From Campylobacter ureolyticus ACS-301-V-Sch3b (GTDB lineage Bacteria; Campylobacterota; Campylobacteria; Campylobacterales; Campylobacteraceae): a stretch of DNA of 64,000 nt. Shown piece after piece: positions 9,013 to 19,280 of the stretch. The notes beneath the pieces are model-generated. The model was not told the DNA's origin. It saw only the letters and a list, made by a program, of their open reading frames with translations, and searched no databases. The position numbers were made by a program, and so were the translations under genes. Positions within the stretch are counted from its first letter, which is position 1; each line of letters opens with the position of its first letter. Where the stretch lies: NCBI RefSeq assembly GCF_000413435.1, contig NZ_KE340326.1, forward strand, positions 675,216-739,215, written 5' to 3'.

Positions 9013-10386
9013 ATGAGTGGAATTTGGCTTATTGTGGCTTTAGTTATAGCCATTATTTTAGTTATTTATATGATAGCAAAACTAAAAATTCATGCATTTT
9101 TGTCTTTAATGAGTGTTTCTTTGCTTTTGGCAATTGTGGTAGGAATTCCGCTTGTAAAAATTCCTACAATTATTGGAGAAGGTTTTAGCTCCATTTTTAA
9201 AAATATTGGAATAGTTATTATTTTAGGTGCATTAATTGGAGCCATTTTGGAAAAAACTGGAGCCGCGCTTAAGCTAGCAGATATGGTTGTAAGTGCTGTT
9301 GGTGAAAAAAGACCAAATTTAGCAATGATGGTAATGGGTTGGGTTGTAGGAATTCCGGTATTTTGCGATAGTGGATATGTTGTCTTAAATCCAATTAGAA
9401 AAGCTCTTGCCCAAAAAATATCATCAGCAAATCCTATGGCAATGGCAGTCTCACTAAGTGGAGGACTTTTTATATCACATAATTTAATCCCACCAACCCC
9501 AGGACCAATTGCAGCTGCTGGAGCTTTGGGCGTTGGAGAAAATCTTTTTTTAGTGATTATGCTTGGCGTTATTATAAGTATCCCAATTTTAATATCTTTG
9601 TGTTTTATCTCTAAATTTATGGATAAAAAAGAGATTTCTAAAAATGAAAAAGATGAAATTTTTAAAACTTATGATGAGTTAAAGGCTGAGTTTGGAACTC
9701 TTCCGTCTGGTTTTAATGCCATTATGCCAATTTTAGCTCCAATTATTTTTATGGCACTTGGCTCAATCAGCTCTATTTTAAAATTTGGTGGTTTTTTTGG
9801 AAATTTATGCACATTTTTAGGAGCTCCAATTATTGCTTTAAGTATCGGTGTGTTATTTGGAATTTATCAGCTTTATAGTTCAAATAAATTGGGTGAGTTT
9901 TATGAGCTTTGTGAAAGTTCATTAAAAGTTGTTGGTCCAATTATTTTTATAACTGCTGCGGGTGGTGTTTTAGGTAAAGTTATAACTGAGGCGGGTTTTG
10001 TGAGTTTTATGAAAGAAAATGCTAGTGTTGTTTCAAGTGTTGGCATATTTTTCCCATTTATTATTGCAGCTGTTTTAAAAACAGCTCAAGGCTCATCAAC
10101 AGTTGCCATTGTAACAACCGCTTCTATTTTGGGAGCTTATGCAGATCCAAACTCTTTAATGGCAGTTTTGGGACTCAATACTTCACTTGCTGCAGCACTT
10201 TGTGTTATGGCGATAGGTTGCGGTGCTATGTGCGTATCTCATGCAAATGATAGTTATTTTTGGGTTGTAACAAATTTTAGTGGATTATCAGCTGAACTTG
10301 GCTATAAAACTCAAACATTAATGACGCTTGTAATCTCAGTTGTAGGCATAATAAGCGTGTTTATATTGTCTGTAATATTGCTATGA
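9013..10386 (+). CDS. GntP-family permease, probable glycerate transporter
   Basis: 457 residues, almost entirely hydrophobic with about 12-14 membrane segments. An excellent ribosome site (AAGGAGG, 9000-9006) precedes ATG 9013. GntP-family marks include GALIGAILEKTGAA, GIPVFCDSGYVVL, the HNLIPPTPGP loop, KTAQGSSTVAIVTTAS and ANDSYFWVVTNFS. The family imports gluconate and other sugar acids with protons. Because the next gene, overlapping by ATGA, is a glycerate kinase, I infer that D-glycerate is the substrate, but gluconate or a ketoacid cannot be excluded. Confidence 0.85.
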   Translation: MSGIWLIVALVIAIILVIYMIAKLKIHAFLSLMSVSLLLAIVVGIPLVKIPTIIGEGFSSIFKNIGIVIILGALIGAILEKTGAALKLADMVVSAVGEKRPNLAMMVMGWVVGIPVFCDSGYVVLNPIRKALAQKISSANPMAMAVSLSGGLFISHNLIPPTPGPIAAAGALGVGENLFLVIMLGVIISIPILISLCFISKFMDKKEISKNEKDEIFKTYDELKAEFGTLPSGFNAIMPILAPIIFMALGSISSILKFGGFFGNLCTFLGAPIIALSIGVLFGIYQLYSSNKLGEFYELCESSLKVVGPIIFITAAGGVLGKVITEAGFVSFMKENASVVSSVGIFFPFIIAAVLKTAQGSSTVAIVTTASILGAYADPNSLMAVLGLNTSLAAALCVMAIGCGAMCVSHANDSYFWVVTNFSGLSAELGYKTQTLMTLVISVVGIISVFILSVILL

Positions 10387-11492
10387 AAGTTTTAGTGGCA
10401 ATTGACTCTTTTAAGGGTAGTTTAACTTCTATTGAGGCTGGAAATGCTGTAAAAAATGGTATTTCTAGCCTTTGTGATGAGGTTGATGTGATTGGAATTG
10501 CTGATGGAGGTGAGGGTAGTTTAGATACTATTGCAAATTTTCTTGGAGCAAATTTTGATGAAATTTTAACTTTTGATCCGCTTTTTAGACAAATAAAGGC
10601 AAAATATGCTTATAAAGATGATTTAGCAATTTTAGAAATGTCTCAAAGTTCTGGATTAAATTTATTAAAAAAAGATGAGCAAAATCCATATCTTACTTCG
10701 ACTTATGGACTTGGAATTATGATAAAAGATGCTATTTTAAAAGGTAGAAGAAATTTTATCATAGGAATTGGTGGAAGCGCAACAAATGATGCAGGAACTG
10801 GAATGCTTGAAGCTTTGGGGTTTAGCTTTTTTGATGAAAATGATAATTTAATAAAAGCAAATGGTCAAAATTTGATAAAAATTTCTAAAATTTCAGATAA
10901 AAACATCTTAAAAGAATTAAAAGAGTGCAAATTTAAAATAGCTTGCGATGTAAATAATCCCCTATATGGCAAGAATGGAGCCGCTTATGTATATGCTGCA
11001 CAAAAAGGCGCTAGTAATGAAATGATAAAAAAACTTGACTTAGGACTTATAAATTTTAGTAAAGTAGTTCATAAATTTACAGGCATTGATAATTCTAATA
11101 TTGCTGGAAGTGGGGCAGCTGGTGGGCTTGGGTTTGGATTTATGAGTTTTTTAAATGCTAAACTTTTAAGAGGATTTGAAATAATTTCAAAAATTATTAA
11201 TTTAGAAGAAAAGATAAAAAATGCTGATTTGATTATAACTGGCGAGGGAAAACTAGATGTTCAAAGTTCTATGGGAAAAGTTCCTAGCGAGGTGGCAAAA
11301 CTAGCCAAAAAGTATTCCAAAAAAGTAGTGGCTTTAGGTGGTGCGGTTGATGAGAGTTTTGATGATGAGCTTTTTAATGGAGCGTTTTGTATTTTAAACT
11401 CACCAATTAGCCTTGAAGATGCTATGAAAAAAGAGATTGCAAAAGCAAATTTAACTAAAATTTCAAAACAGATTTTAAAACTTTTAAAGTAA
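10383..11492 (+). CDS. glxK: glycerate kinase
   Basis: 369 residues, full length for the GlxK/GarK family (usually about 375-380). Phosphorylates D-glycerate, sending it into lower glycolysis/gluconeogenesis. Conserved stretches are the N-terminal DSFKGS, GIADGGEG, ILEMSQSSGL, IGIGGSATNDAGTGML (near 129-144), GSGAAGGLGFG and ITGEGKLDVQS (about 283-293). It is translationally coupled to the upstream permease. Together they would let this organism use glycerate although Campylobacters usually cannot use hexoses. The symbol glxK versus garK is a naming choice. Confidence 0.92.
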   Translation: MKVLVAIDSFKGSLTSIEAGNAVKNGISSLCDEVDVIGIADGGEGSLDTIANFLGANFDEILTFDPLFRQIKAKYAYKDDLAILEMSQSSGLNLLKKDEQNPYLTSTYGLGIMIKDAILKGRRNFIIGIGGSATNDAGTGMLEALGFSFFDENDNLIKANGQNLIKISKISDKNILKELKECKFKIACDVNNPLYGKNGAAYVYAAQKGASNEMIKKLDLGLINFSKVVHKFTGIDNSNIAGSGAAGGLGFGFMSFLNAKLLRGFEIISKIINLEEKIKNADLIITGEGKLDVQSSMGKVPSEVAKLAKKYSKKVVALGGAVDESFDDELFNGAFCILNSPISLEDAMKKEIAKANLTKISKQILKLLK

Positions 11493-11680
11493 AATTTTAA
11501 AAAAAGAAAAATATTTTAAATATACAATTAAGCACTTATTTATATGTATTGGTTTTTTGTTGGGTGATATGTAAAAATAGATTTTTTGCTAATGTCTTAA
11601 TTTTGTTCAAATGGATGAGGAAAAAGCCAAAAAAGACTTAAAAGAAGATGATTATAAACTGATGGAGTTTAAAAAATAAA
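11493..11680 (+). other. intergenic region with a short ORF fragment
   Basis: Largely featureless AT-rich sequence. It contains a 22-codon ORF at 11611-11679 (MDEEKAKKDLKEDDYKLMEF, then KK and stop) that looks like the charged tail of a protein. No ribosome site is visible before it. It may be a gene remnant. The terminator hairpin follows at once. Confidence 0.3.
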
Positions 11681-11706
11681 ATTTTAGGGCAAAATTGCCC
11701 TAAAAT
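11681..11706. terminator. bidirectional terminator between glxK and the NosL-like gene
   Basis: A perfect 12-bp palindromic stem with a 2-nt loop (11681-11692 with 11695-11706) between two convergent genes, with A/T-rich flanks on both sides. The centre GGGCAA/TTGCCC is the only GC-rich patch nearby. Confidence 0.8.
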
Positions 11707-12428
11707 TATCTTCTTTTTAGATAATGTGCAACTTGGGAAAGTTCTTTTGGATTCAAATCGCCGCAAGGTTTATGCTTAATTAGATAAGCTTTTGCTCTTC
11801 CTGATGTGCTAAATGTTTCTTTTATATCTGCACAACTTGCTTTGTAGATTTCTTCACCTTTTAATGCTGCCATTTTTTGTCTTTTGTCGATTAAGGCTAT
11901 ATCATCAGCCAAACTTTCTTCAACTTTTTTTGAAATTTCGCCAAAGCTTAAAATTTCTCCACCAAAGTTGTTTTTAAACTCTTTTGCATCATCTTCATTT
12001 TCAAATGCGTATGAACTTACAGTTGCCATTGTGGCTGGTTTATTTGAGCCATAAACATAAAAAGCATTTTTTGAATCTATAAATTTTAAAGTTTTAGCAT
12101 CAACTACTTTTGGATTTTTAATTTCCACTTTTTCGCTCATTGCCTCTTCAAACATGCAGTGAATTGAGCAGTATTGATGAGTCTCATCTTTGCCATTTAC
12201 ATCATAATCACTTGCGTGAGAAGTTTTATAAAACTTAATTAAACTCATACCACAAACTATGCAAAACTCTTTACCATCTCCATCTTGTAAAAGAATGGCT
12301 TCCTCGGGTTTTACCTCTCTAAAATCAACCTCACTCATATCCATTTTTGCAAAAAGATTTGGACTAAAACCAATACTTCCTGCTAAAAAAACTAATCCAG
12401 TTGCTTTTAAGAAATTTCTTCTTTCCAT
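11706..12428 (-). CDS. NosL-like protein with Tat signal and degenerate cytochrome-like tail
   Basis: 240 residues. Starts with a twin-arginine signal (MERRNFLKATG, then a hydrophobic stretch), so it is exported folded. The mature part carries the NosL copper-site pattern CIVCGM (about residues 56-61) and HQYCSIHCM (about 84-92). NosL delivers copper to nitrous oxide reductase. The last 50 residues (EEIYKASC..., KPCGDLNPKELSQVAHYL) look like a class I cytochrome c domain that has lost its CxxCH haem site. No nos genes lie nearby, so delivery to N2O reductase is inference; a more general periplasmic copper/redox chaperone is possible. Confidence 0.75.
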   Translation of the reverse strand: MERRNFLKATGLVFLAGSIGFSPNLFAKMDMSEVDFREVKPEEAILLQDGDGKEFCIVCGMSLIKFYKTSHASDYDVNGKDETHQYCSIHCMFEEAMSEKVEIKNPKVVDAKTLKFIDSKNAFYVYGSNKPATMATVSSYAFENEDDAKEFKNNFGGEILSFGEISKKVEESLADDIALIDKRQKMAALKGEEIYKASCADIKETFSTSGRAKAYLIKHKPCGDLNPKELSQVAHYLKRR

Positions 12429-12589
12429 TTGTATACTCCTAAGAAAAAAATAATAAAGTTAATTTTATCACAGAAATATTAAATTTGTGTTAAGTAAATT
12501 GTTATGAAAAAAACACAAAATTCAAATTTTCAGTTTATTTTATTAAAAATTTGATAAAATTGTAAATAATTACATAAAAGGAAATCATA

Positions 12590-13360
12590 ATGGCTTTTTT
12601 AAAACGAAATTTAAGAAATTTTTATACGGTTTTTTTTGACGATGGTTCATGTAAGATTAAATTTAGAAATCTTAACTCACAAAAAGTGATATTAAAAGAG
12701 TATTTTAATACAGTAAGACCAAAAGATGGTGACTTGTTTAAAAGTGTAAATGAGTATTTAAAAGATGCTAAAAAAGATAAAAAAAGTTATGTTTCCGTGA
12801 TAGATGGATCTTTAAAACACTCTTTAGTTATGGAAAATAGCGACAATCTAAAAGATAAACTTACACAAAAAATAGATAAAAATATAATAGCTATTTTAGA
12901 TGAAGATAAATTTCAAATATATAAAGAAAATCTAGAAGCAAATGAATTTGAATATATAAGTCCTTTTAAAGTGCTTTATTTCTTATATAAAAATTGCAAA
13001 CTAGATGGCGTTAATCTATTTTTAATAAAATTTCATCAAACTATTGCAGTAATGGTTGCTAGTAAAGATAAAGTAATTGATGCAAAAATGATATCTTTAG
13101 AAGAAAGTTATGAAAAAATGATTTCAGAAAATTTAGATTTAGATATAAATAGTGATGAAATTTTTTGCGCAGCTATTGAAAAGTATTTAAAACAATTCTA
13201 TAAAAAACATGATGATTTTATAGAAAAAATTATGATTTACGGAAGTATAGGACCTGAGATTGGATATTATATTTTTACTAAAATTTTCATAAAAACAGAA
13301 GTTGGCATGGAAAATATAATAGACTTTGCAAACAAGATAAATATAAAAGAAAACTTTTAA
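12590..13360 (+). CDS. conserved hypothetical protein
   Basis: 256 residues, no signal peptide or membrane segment. ATG has AAAGGA about 7 nt upstream, and a GATAAAAT -10-like element lies near 12553-12560, so it is independently transcribed. The N-terminal part (FYTVFFDDGSCKIKFRN, then SYVSVIDGSLKHSLV) and the later block near 125-170 recall actin-like pilus or secretion assembly proteins such as PilM, but no nucleotide-binding motif is convincing. It is acidic/basic mixed and Lys/Asp-rich. It converges on tilS with a 4-nt overlap. I do not recognise a defined family. Confidence 0.8.
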   Translation: MAFLKRNLRNFYTVFFDDGSCKIKFRNLNSQKVILKEYFNTVRPKDGDLFKSVNEYLKDAKKDKKSYVSVIDGSLKHSLVMENSDNLKDKLTQKIDKNIIAILDEDKFQIYKENLEANEFEYISPFKVLYFLYKNCKLDGVNLFLIKFHQTIAVMVASKDKVIDAKMISLEESYEKMISENLDLDINSDEIFCAAIEKYLKQFYKKHDDFIEKIMIYGSIGPEIGYYIFTKIFIKTEVGMENIIDFANKINIKENF

Positions 13361-14322
13361 AAATATTTAAGCAAATTTTGATGAGTAAAAATATAGCCTC
13401 TAATTAATTTAGGGACTTTTTTTACTCTACAAATTTCTTTAAATTTTTTAGTCATAATTTCTTTTTTATATGGCGCTATATAGATTTTATCATCTTTATA
13501 AGAAATTGTTATTTTGCCACTTATAACAGTGTCTTTTATTGCTTCATTTCTTTGTTTTTGGCTCATTACAATACCAAATCTTTTTAAAATTTTATCTAGT
13601 AAATTTATGGAGTTTGGCTGGTTTTTTATAACGAAAAACTCTAAATTTTCATATATTAAACCATATTGTAAAATTTCTTTATCTTTTTGCATAAATTTCA
13701 AGCTGTTTTCTAAGCCATTTTTATAAAGTTTTACAAACTCATTGCTAAAATTTTCTCTTATAAAATTTCTTTGAAATTTAGTGTTTTTATTTGAGCTATC
13801 TATAAAGTATTTTAGATGATTTTCATTTAAGAAATTTAGTATTTCATCTCTTGAAGTATATAATAAAGGTCTTATTATATTTAAATTTTCTTTTTTATCG
13901 CAAATACTCATTCCAAGGGCATTACAAAGTCCAGCGCCTTTTGAAATTCTCATTAAAAACCATTCAAAAAGATCATTTAAATTATGAGCTGTAATTAGAA
14001 ATTTATAATCAAATTTAGAAAAAATTTCATTAAAAAACTCATATCTTAAATCTCTTGCTATTTTTTCAAAATTTGAACTTTTTTCAAGATTTAAATTTAC
14101 TTTTTTAACAAATATTTTTTTATTGAATTTTTTTGCCAAATTTATAGCTTCATTTTCTTCTAAAATACTTTCTTTTCTTGTGTTGTAGTTTACAAATGCC
14201 AAATCAAAATCAATATTTTGATTAGCCAAAAGATAAAATAAAGCTGTGCTATCAACTCCGTGGGAAAATGCTAAAATCGAACTTTTATCTTTTAATAAAT
14301 TTAAAGCATTTTGGTTAAGCAA
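13357..14322 (-). CDS. tilS: tRNA(Ile)-lysidine synthase
   Basis: Modifies C34 of the AUA-reading tRNA-Ile to lysidine with ATP and lysine, fixing both amino acid and codon identity. I place the start at TTG 14322 (321 residues), which overlaps the rimO stop and has GGAG six nt upstream; an in-frame TTG at 14352 lies deeper inside rimO without a good site. The PP-loop reads [12 protein letters not shown], with His where SGGxDS normally has its first Gly. [16 protein letters not shown] and [10 protein letters not shown] match TilS positions. The C-terminal region is short, as in other epsilonproteobacteria. Confidence 0.92.
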   Translation of the reverse strand: MLNQNALNLLKDKSSILAFSHGVDSTALFYLLANQNIDFDLAFVNYNTRKESILEENEAINLAKKFNKKIFVKKVNLNLEKSSNFEKIARDLRYEFFNEIFSKFDYKFLITAHNLNDLFEWFLMRISKGAGLCNALGMSICDKKENLNIIRPLLYTSRDEILNFLNENHLKYFIDSSNKNTKFQRNFIRENFSNEFVKLYKNGLENSLKFMQKDKEILQYGLIYENLEFFVIKNQPNSINLLDKILKRFGIVMSQKQRNEAIKDTVISGKITISYKDDKIYIAPYKKEIMTKKFKEICRVKKVPKLIRGYIFTHQNLLKYF

Positions 14323-15610
14323 TAATTTCTCCAACCAGCTTATCACCAGCAATTGAAGTTATAAGACATTTATAGACTTTGCCAATTTCAAGATTTTTAA
14401 CTTCACTATCATTTATTAAAATCTCTCCATCAATATCTTTATCCCAAATTACATTTTTTGTACCATAAAACATTTCACCTTCACTGCTAATGCCATTAAT
14501 TTCACAAAATATTGTTTTTCCTACTTCTTTTTCAAGGCTATTTTTAAGTGAGTTTAAAGTTATTTTTTCTATTAAATTTAATCTTTTTGTAACTACTTTT
14601 GAAGGAATTTGTTCCATTTCAAACGATGCTGTATCTTCTTCTTTTGAGTAGGCAAAAACACTAACTCTATCAAAACTAAACTCTTTTAAAAAATTGCAAA
14701 GCTCATCAAAATCTTCTTGGCTTTCTCCTGGATGTCCCACGATAAACCCACTTCTTAAAAATGAATTAGGTGCTTTTCTCATCATTTCTAAAAGTTTAAA
14801 TTCATTGCCATTTGGGCGTTTCATAAGTTTTAGCATTTTTTGACTGATATGTTGTAAAGGCATATCAAAATAGTTTAAAAATACTTTTGAATCAATTATT
14901 TTTTGAATTAAATTTGTGGAAGTTGTAGCAGGATAAAGGTATAAAATTCTAGCAAATTTAACACCATCAATTTTTTCAATTTCATTAATTAAGCTTATAA
15001 GTCCATCTTTTATGCCTAAATCTCTTAAATAACTTGAGCTATCTTGAGAGATAAAACTAAAATCATAAAAGCCTTGCTTGACTAGACTTTTTACCTCTTT
15101 GACAATGTCTTTTAAATCTCTACTTTTTAGTTTTCCCTTAAAAGTTGGAATCGCACAAAAACTACATTTTTGATTACAGCCTTCTGAAATTTTAATATAA
15201 GCATGATAGTTTGAGCCTGTTATAACTCTTTTTTCATTTTTTTGCAGATAAGTTTTTGGACTAAATAAATTTTGTTTTTTTAAAATCATCTCATCTATTT
15301 TGTCATAATCCCCAACTCCACTAAAAATATCAACCTCTGGAAGTTCACGCATAAGTTCATCTTTATAGCGCTGCATCAAGCATCCAGTTACTACTAAAAC
15401 CGAGTTTTCTTTTTTGTAGTTTGCTAATTCTAAGATTGTTTTTATGCTTTCTTCTTTTGCAGAAGCTATAAATCCACATGTATTTACTATCATAACATCA
15501 GCGTCATCTGGAGAGTTTACAACTTCGTAGTTTTGCAGTCTTCCAAGCATTATTTCACTATCAACTAAATTTTTATTACAGCCTAAAGAGCAAAGATAAA
15601 GTTTTGGCAT
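14315..15610 (-). CDS. rimO: ribosomal protein S12 methylthiotransferase
   Basis: 431 residues, full length. A radical-SAM enzyme adding a methylthio group to Asp88 of ribosomal protein S12. The UPF0004 domain has [14 protein letters not shown] (Cys7 and Cys11 region), NTCGFI and TGCLMQRY; the radical-SAM cluster motif is [11 protein letters not shown] (about 140-150). A TRAM domain closes the protein (about 370-431). NLVDSE and the P-x-GD-type features separate it from MiaB. It is two bases downstream of panC and overlaps tilS; rimO-tilS order is also known from C. jejuni. Confidence 0.96.
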   Translation of the reverse strand: MPKLYLCSLGCNKNLVDSEIMLGRLQNYEVVNSPDDADVMIVNTCGFIASAKEESIKTILELANYKKENSVLVVTGCLMQRYKDELMRELPEVDIFSGVGDYDKIDEMILKKQNLFSPKTYLQKNEKRVITGSNYHAYIKISEGCNQKCSFCAIPTFKGKLKSRDLKDIVKEVKSLVKQGFYDFSFISQDSSSYLRDLGIKDGLISLINEIEKIDGVKFARILYLYPATTSTNLIQKIIDSKVFLNYFDMPLQHISQKMLKLMKRPNGNEFKLLEMMRKAPNSFLRSGFIVGHPGESQEDFDELCNFLKEFSFDRVSVFAYSKEEDTASFEMEQIPSKVVTKRLNLIEKITLNSLKNSLEKEVGKTIFCEINGISSEGEMFYGTKNVIWDKDIDGEILINDSEVKNLEIGKVYKCLITSIAGDKLVGEIIA

Positions 15611-15611
15611 T

Positions 15612-16433
15612 TTAAATCCAAATGTTATCGATCAATCTTGTTTTATCAACAAATGCTGCTATTAAAATTATTGTATTTCCTAGTTCGATTTTTTCTATTT
15701 CGTTAAAATTTTGATCCACAACTGCTACATAATCAACTTTTAATGGCTCAAGCGTTTCTTTTATAGAAGCAATAATTTGTTTTGATTCGGTTTCACCTTT
15801 TTTTACTAAATTTGAAGCTTTCAAAAGAGATCTAGATAGTTTTAAAGCATCTAGTTTTTGCTCTTCATTTAGGTAAGTATTTCTTGAGCTAAGTGCCAAG
15901 CCATCAGCTTCTCTAACTATTTCACAAGGATTTATTTTAACATCTAAAAAAAATGAATCAACCATATTTTTTACAACTGCGATTTGTTGAGCATCTTTTT
16001 TTCCAAAATATGCATTATTTGGTTTTATAAGATTAAAAAATTTATTTAAAACTCTGCAAACACCATCAAAGTGTCCTGGTCTAAAAGCACCCTCTAAAAT
16101 GGAGTTTAATTTTTCATTTGCTTTTATAGTTGTTTCACTTTTTTTATAAATTTCATCCACGCTTGGTAAAAATAGCAAATCAACTCCCGCAACTTCACAT
16201 ATTCTTGTATCGGCTTCTTGATTTTTAGGATACTTTTCAAAGTCCTCATCTGGTAAAAATTGTGTTGGATTTACAAAAATTGAAACAACTGTAAAATCAT
16301 TATCTTTTTTTGAACTTTCTATTAAGCTTAGATGTCCTCTATGTAAAGCTCCCATTGTAGGGACATATCCAATTGTTCCATTAAATTCTTTTAAATTCTC
16401 TTTTAATTCGCTAATTGTGCGAGCTATTTTCAT
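15612..16433 (-). CDS. panC: pantothenate synthetase
   Basis: 273 residues. Joins pantoate and beta-alanine using ATP, the last step to pantothenate (vitamin B5) for CoA. Signatures: [14 protein letters not shown] (about 25-38), [33 protein letters not shown] and a KMSKS-like [10 protein letters not shown]. First gene of a panC-rimO-tilS transcript with a clear -10 at 16469-16474. panB and panD are not in the window. The type III pantothenate kinase at 28.7 kb acts directly downstream of this step. Confidence 0.96.
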   Translation of the reverse strand: MKIARTISELKENLKEFNGTIGYVPTMGALHRGHLSLIESSKKDNDFTVVSIFVNPTQFLPDEDFEKYPKNQEADTRICEVAGVDLLFLPSVDEIYKKSETTIKANEKLNSILEGAFRPGHFDGVCRVLNKFFNLIKPNNAYFGKKDAQQIAVVKNMVDSFFLDVKINPCEIVREADGLALSSRNTYLNEEQKLDALKLSRSLLKASNLVKKGETESKQIIASIKETLEPLKVDYVAVVDQNFNEIEKIELGNTIILIAAFVDKTRLIDNIWI

Positions 16434-16468
16434 AATAAAACTTTCCTATTTAGTGTAAAATATTCGCA

Positions 16469-16474
16469 ATTATA
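16469..16474 (-). promoter_or_regulatory. -10 element for panC-rimO-tilS
   Basis: TATAAT on the minus strand 36 nt before the panC start codon, in an AT-rich spacer, as expected for a Campylobacter housekeeping promoter. No -35 is needed or seen. Confidence 0.5.
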
Positions 16475-16534
16475 ACTTAAATTTTCTAAATTACTCTTAA
16501 TCTATACTAGATTTAAAGATTTTTAGATAGAATG

Positions 16535-16540
16535 TATAAT
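16535..16540 (+). promoter_or_regulatory. -10 element for nhaA-prfB
   Basis: TATAAT on the plus strand 39 nt before the chosen nhaA start. Transcription would begin near 16547, which leaves room for the AAAGGG ribosome site and favours the GTG at 16579. Confidence 0.5.
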
Positions 16541-16578
16541 TAAATTTTTGTCATGTAAAAGTGCAAGAAAGGGTGCAA

Positions 16579-17838
16579 GTGGAAAGACTAGGGAGATTTT
16601 TAAAACACGAATCAATCGGTGGAATTTTGATAATTATGGCCACTTTTTTAGCTCTTATTTGTCAAAATACAATTTTAACTGAATTTTATAATGATTTTTT
16701 AAGATTAAAAGCCGGAATTATGGTAGAGGATTTTAAAATAGTTAAGCCAATCATTTTATGGGTAAATGATGGCTTAATGTCGCTTTTTTTCTTTTATATT
16801 GGACTTGAAGTTAAAAGAGAGATACTAGTTGGTGAGTTAAGTTCTCCTGATAGAGTTGCGCTTCCATTGGTTGGAGGACTAGGTGGTGTTATAGTTCCTG
16901 CACTTGCTTTTGTAGCTTTTACTTATGGTGATAGTTTTGCTATGCGTGGCTGGGCGATACCTACTGTTAGCGATACTGCTTTTGCTGTTGGAGTGTTGCT
17001 ACTACTTGGATCAAAAGTACCACCATCTTTAAGAATTTTTCTACTTCTTTTAGCAATCATTGATGATATTTGTGCTGTTGTTATAATCGCTATTTTTTAT
17101 ACAAGTGAGCTTTCTAATTATGCTCTTATAATGGCTGGAGTTTTGGTTGGAATTTTAATTATTTTAAATTTGCTTAAGGTAAATAAAAAGTTTTTTTATA
17201 TTGTAACTGGACTTTTGCTTTGGACAGCGTTTTTGCAATCAGGCGTTCACACTACAATAGCTGGGATAATAGCCGCTATTTTCATTCCTTTAAAGCCAAT
17301 TCATGGATATTCTATGCTTAGAGATATTGAAAATAAATTGGGTGGGTTTATAACTTATTTTGTAATGCCACTATTTGCTTTTGTAAATGCTGGTATACCG
17401 CTAACTTCAGATGCGTTTAATCATTTAATTCACCCTGTTTCTTTAGGAATTATTGTAGGACTTGTTATAGCAAAACCTCTTGGAATTTATGGATTTTCTT
17501 ATGTTATTATAAAATTTGGAGTTTCAAAACTTCCATCTGGTGCAAATTTAATGCAGTTTTTTGGGCTTTGTGTTTTAACAGGAATTGGCGCAAGTATGAG
17601 TTTATTTATCTGCTCAATTGCTTATCATGATAGTAACATATTCCATTATGCTGAAAAATTTGCTATACTTATAGCATCATTTATTGCAGCAATTGCTGGA
17701 TATTTTGTCATGAAAATAGGCTATAAATATCAAAAAGAAAGAGAAATTTTAAAAGAAGATGATTATTTATTAGCCCAAAAGGCAAAAGAAGCACAAAAAG
17801 TCTTAGAAGAGCAGAAATTAAAGGAAAGCATTGGATAG
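16579..17838 (+). CDS. nhaA: Na+/H+ antiporter NhaA
   Basis: Exports Na+ in exchange for protons at the inner membrane, controlling pH and salt. The frame is open from GTG 16561; I prefer GTG 16579 (419 residues, [12 protein letters not shown]) because AAAGGG lies 5 nt before it. About 11-12 membrane segments are visible. The paired aspartates of the ion site are in [12 protein letters not shown], and the family motifs [12 protein letters not shown] and [10 protein letters not shown] are present. A hydrophilic tail of about 35 residues rich in Lys/Glu ends the protein, longer than in E. coli NhaA. Overlaps prfB by 8 nt. Confidence 0.95.
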   Translation: MERLGRFLKHESIGGILIIMATFLALICQNTILTEFYNDFLRLKAGIMVEDFKIVKPIILWVNDGLMSLFFFYIGLEVKREILVGELSSPDRVALPLVGGLGGVIVPALAFVAFTYGDSFAMRGWAIPTVSDTAFAVGVLLLLGSKVPPSLRIFLLLLAIIDDICAVVIIAIFYTSELSNYALIMAGVLVGILIILNLLKVNKKFFYIVTGLLLWTAFLQSGVHTTIAGIIAAIFIPLKPIHGYSMLRDIENKLGGFITYFVMPLFAFVNAGIPLTSDAFNHLIHPVSLGIIVGLVIAKPLGIYGFSYVIIKFGVSKLPSGANLMQFFGLCVLTGIGASMSLFICSIAYHDSNIFHYAEKFAILIASFIAAIAGYFVMKIGYKYQKEREILKEDDYLLAQKAKEAQKVLEEQKLKESIG

Positions 17839-18937
17839 TTACGAATACGGTGAATTATTAAAAAAACTAAAAACTAAAGTTGATAATATAAGCCTTATAA
17901 TAAAGCCAGATTTATTGCAAAAAAGAGTTGATGACATAGCAGTAGAGCAAACAGATCCTAGCTTTTGGAGTGATGCAGTAAATGCGGCAAAAATAAATAA
18001 AGAAAAAACTCAAATTTCATCTATGTTGGCTAAATTTAAATCAGCAAAACAAGCAGTTAAAGATGCGTTTGATATGTTTAAGTTAGCAAGTGATGAAAAC
18101 GATAATGAACTTTTAGAAAGTCTTTTTGAAGATGCCAATGAACTAGAGGAAAAAATTACAAATTTAGAAATTTCAATGCTTTTAAGTAGTGAAAATGACT
18201 CTAAAAATGCAATTGTAACAATTCATCCAGGAGCTGGTGGAACAGAGAGTAATGACTGGGCAAGTATGTTATATAGAATGTATTTGAGATTTTGTGAGAG
18301 AGAAAACTATAAAGTTGATGTTTTGGACTTTCAAGAAGGTGATGAGGCTGGATTAAAAGATGTAAGCTTTATAGTAAAAGGTGAAAATGCCTACGGATAT
18401 TTAAAAGCTGAAAATGGCATCCACAGACTTGTTAGAGTAAGTCCATTTGATAGTGCTGGAAGACGCCACACAAGCTTTACAAGCGTTATGGTAAGTCCTG
18501 AGCTTGATGATGATATAAATATAGAAATAGAAGAAAAAGATATAAGAATAGATGTTTATAGAGCAAGTGGAGCAGGTGGTCAGCATGTAAATAAAACAGA
18601 AAGTGCAGTTAGGATAACTCACTATGAAACTGGCATTGTTGTGCAGTGTCAAAATGACAGAAGCCAACATAAAAACAAAGCAACCGCAATGAAAATGCTT
18701 AAATCAAGACTTTATGAGTTAGAGCTTCAAAAACAAAATGAAGCACATAATAATGTCGATAAAAGCGAAATTGGATGGGGACATCAAGTAAGAAGTTATG
18801 TGTTGTTTCCATATCAACAAGTTAAAGACAATAGATCAAATTTAAGTTATTCAAATGTTGATGCGGTATTAGATGGTGATATTAAAAAAATCATTGAGGG
18901 AGTTTTAATCTCTCAATCTGATAAAAAACAATTTTAA
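17831..18937 (+). CDS. prfB: peptide chain release factor 2
   Basis: 368 residues from TTG 17831, with AAGGA 5 nt upstream. Recognises UGA/UAA and triggers peptide release on the ribosome. The stop-codon-reading tripeptide SPF is in [15 protein letters not shown] and the catalytic GGQ in [15 protein letters not shown]. The ORF is continuous from the start: there is no in-frame UGA with a CUU slippery site near codon 25, so this copy is not autoregulated by the programmed +1 shift known from E. coli. Coupled to nhaA by overlap; a small conserved gene follows 15 nt later. Confidence 0.96.
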   Translation: MDSYEYGELLKKLKTKVDNISLIIKPDLLQKRVDDIAVEQTDPSFWSDAVNAAKINKEKTQISSMLAKFKSAKQAVKDAFDMFKLASDENDNELLESLFEDANELEEKITNLEISMLLSSENDSKNAIVTIHPGAGGTESNDWASMLYRMYLRFCERENYKVDVLDFQEGDEAGLKDVSFIVKGENAYGYLKAENGIHRLVRVSPFDSAGRRHTSFTSVMVSPELDDDINIEIEEKDIRIDVYRASGAGGQHVNKTESAVRITHYETGIVVQCQNDRSQHKNKATAMKMLKSRLYELELQKQNEAHNNVDKSEIGWGHQVRSYVLFPYQQVKDNRSNLSYSNVDAVLDGDIKKIIEGVLISQSDKKQF

Positions 18938-18952
18938 ATAAAAGGATTTAGT

Positions 18953-19276
18953 ATGAACGAAGAAGGAATTTTAGTAAGTTTGGGTTATGTTTTAAACGAC
19001 TCTACTTTGGAGCAGTTAAGAGGTATATTATCAAAATGTGATTTTAATCAAAGCGAACTTGATGATATTATCAATTTAAATAATAAACTTAAAATTTATG
19101 GTGCTTATATAGCTATGTCAAATTCAAACCCATATTTTAAAATTAAAAATGAGCCTGATAGCGAGAGAGAAAGAAAAGTTGTAAGAGATATGATATTTGA
19201 GTGGGCAGATAAATATAAGATGAATTTAGAAAAGGTTAGCGGTAAGGAAACTTACTATATTAAAGGAAGGTTATAA
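18953..19276 (+). CDS. conserved hypothetical protein downstream of prfB
   Basis: 107 residues, soluble, no signal peptide. AAAGGA precedes ATG. A short protein with an N-terminal ILVSLGYVLND segment and a middle GAYIAMSNSNPYFKIKN segment; the C-terminal half is charged. A protein of similar size follows prfB in C. jejuni as well (recalled as Cj1456c), so this is a genus-conserved gene. No domain is recognised. It lies between prfB and a lipoprotein gene (4-nt gap), probably one transcript. Confidence 0.75.
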   Translation: MNEEGILVSLGYVLNDSTLEQLRGILSKCDFNQSELDDIINLNNKLKIYGAYIAMSNSNPYFKIKNEPDSERERKVVRDMIFEWADKYKMNLEKVSGKETYYIKGRL

Positions 19277-19280
19277 TAAA

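Noticed and set aside
17831..17960. Programmed +1 frameshift in prfB.
   Set aside because: The reading frame is open from the TTG start, without an in-frame TGA and CTT slippery codon in the early region.
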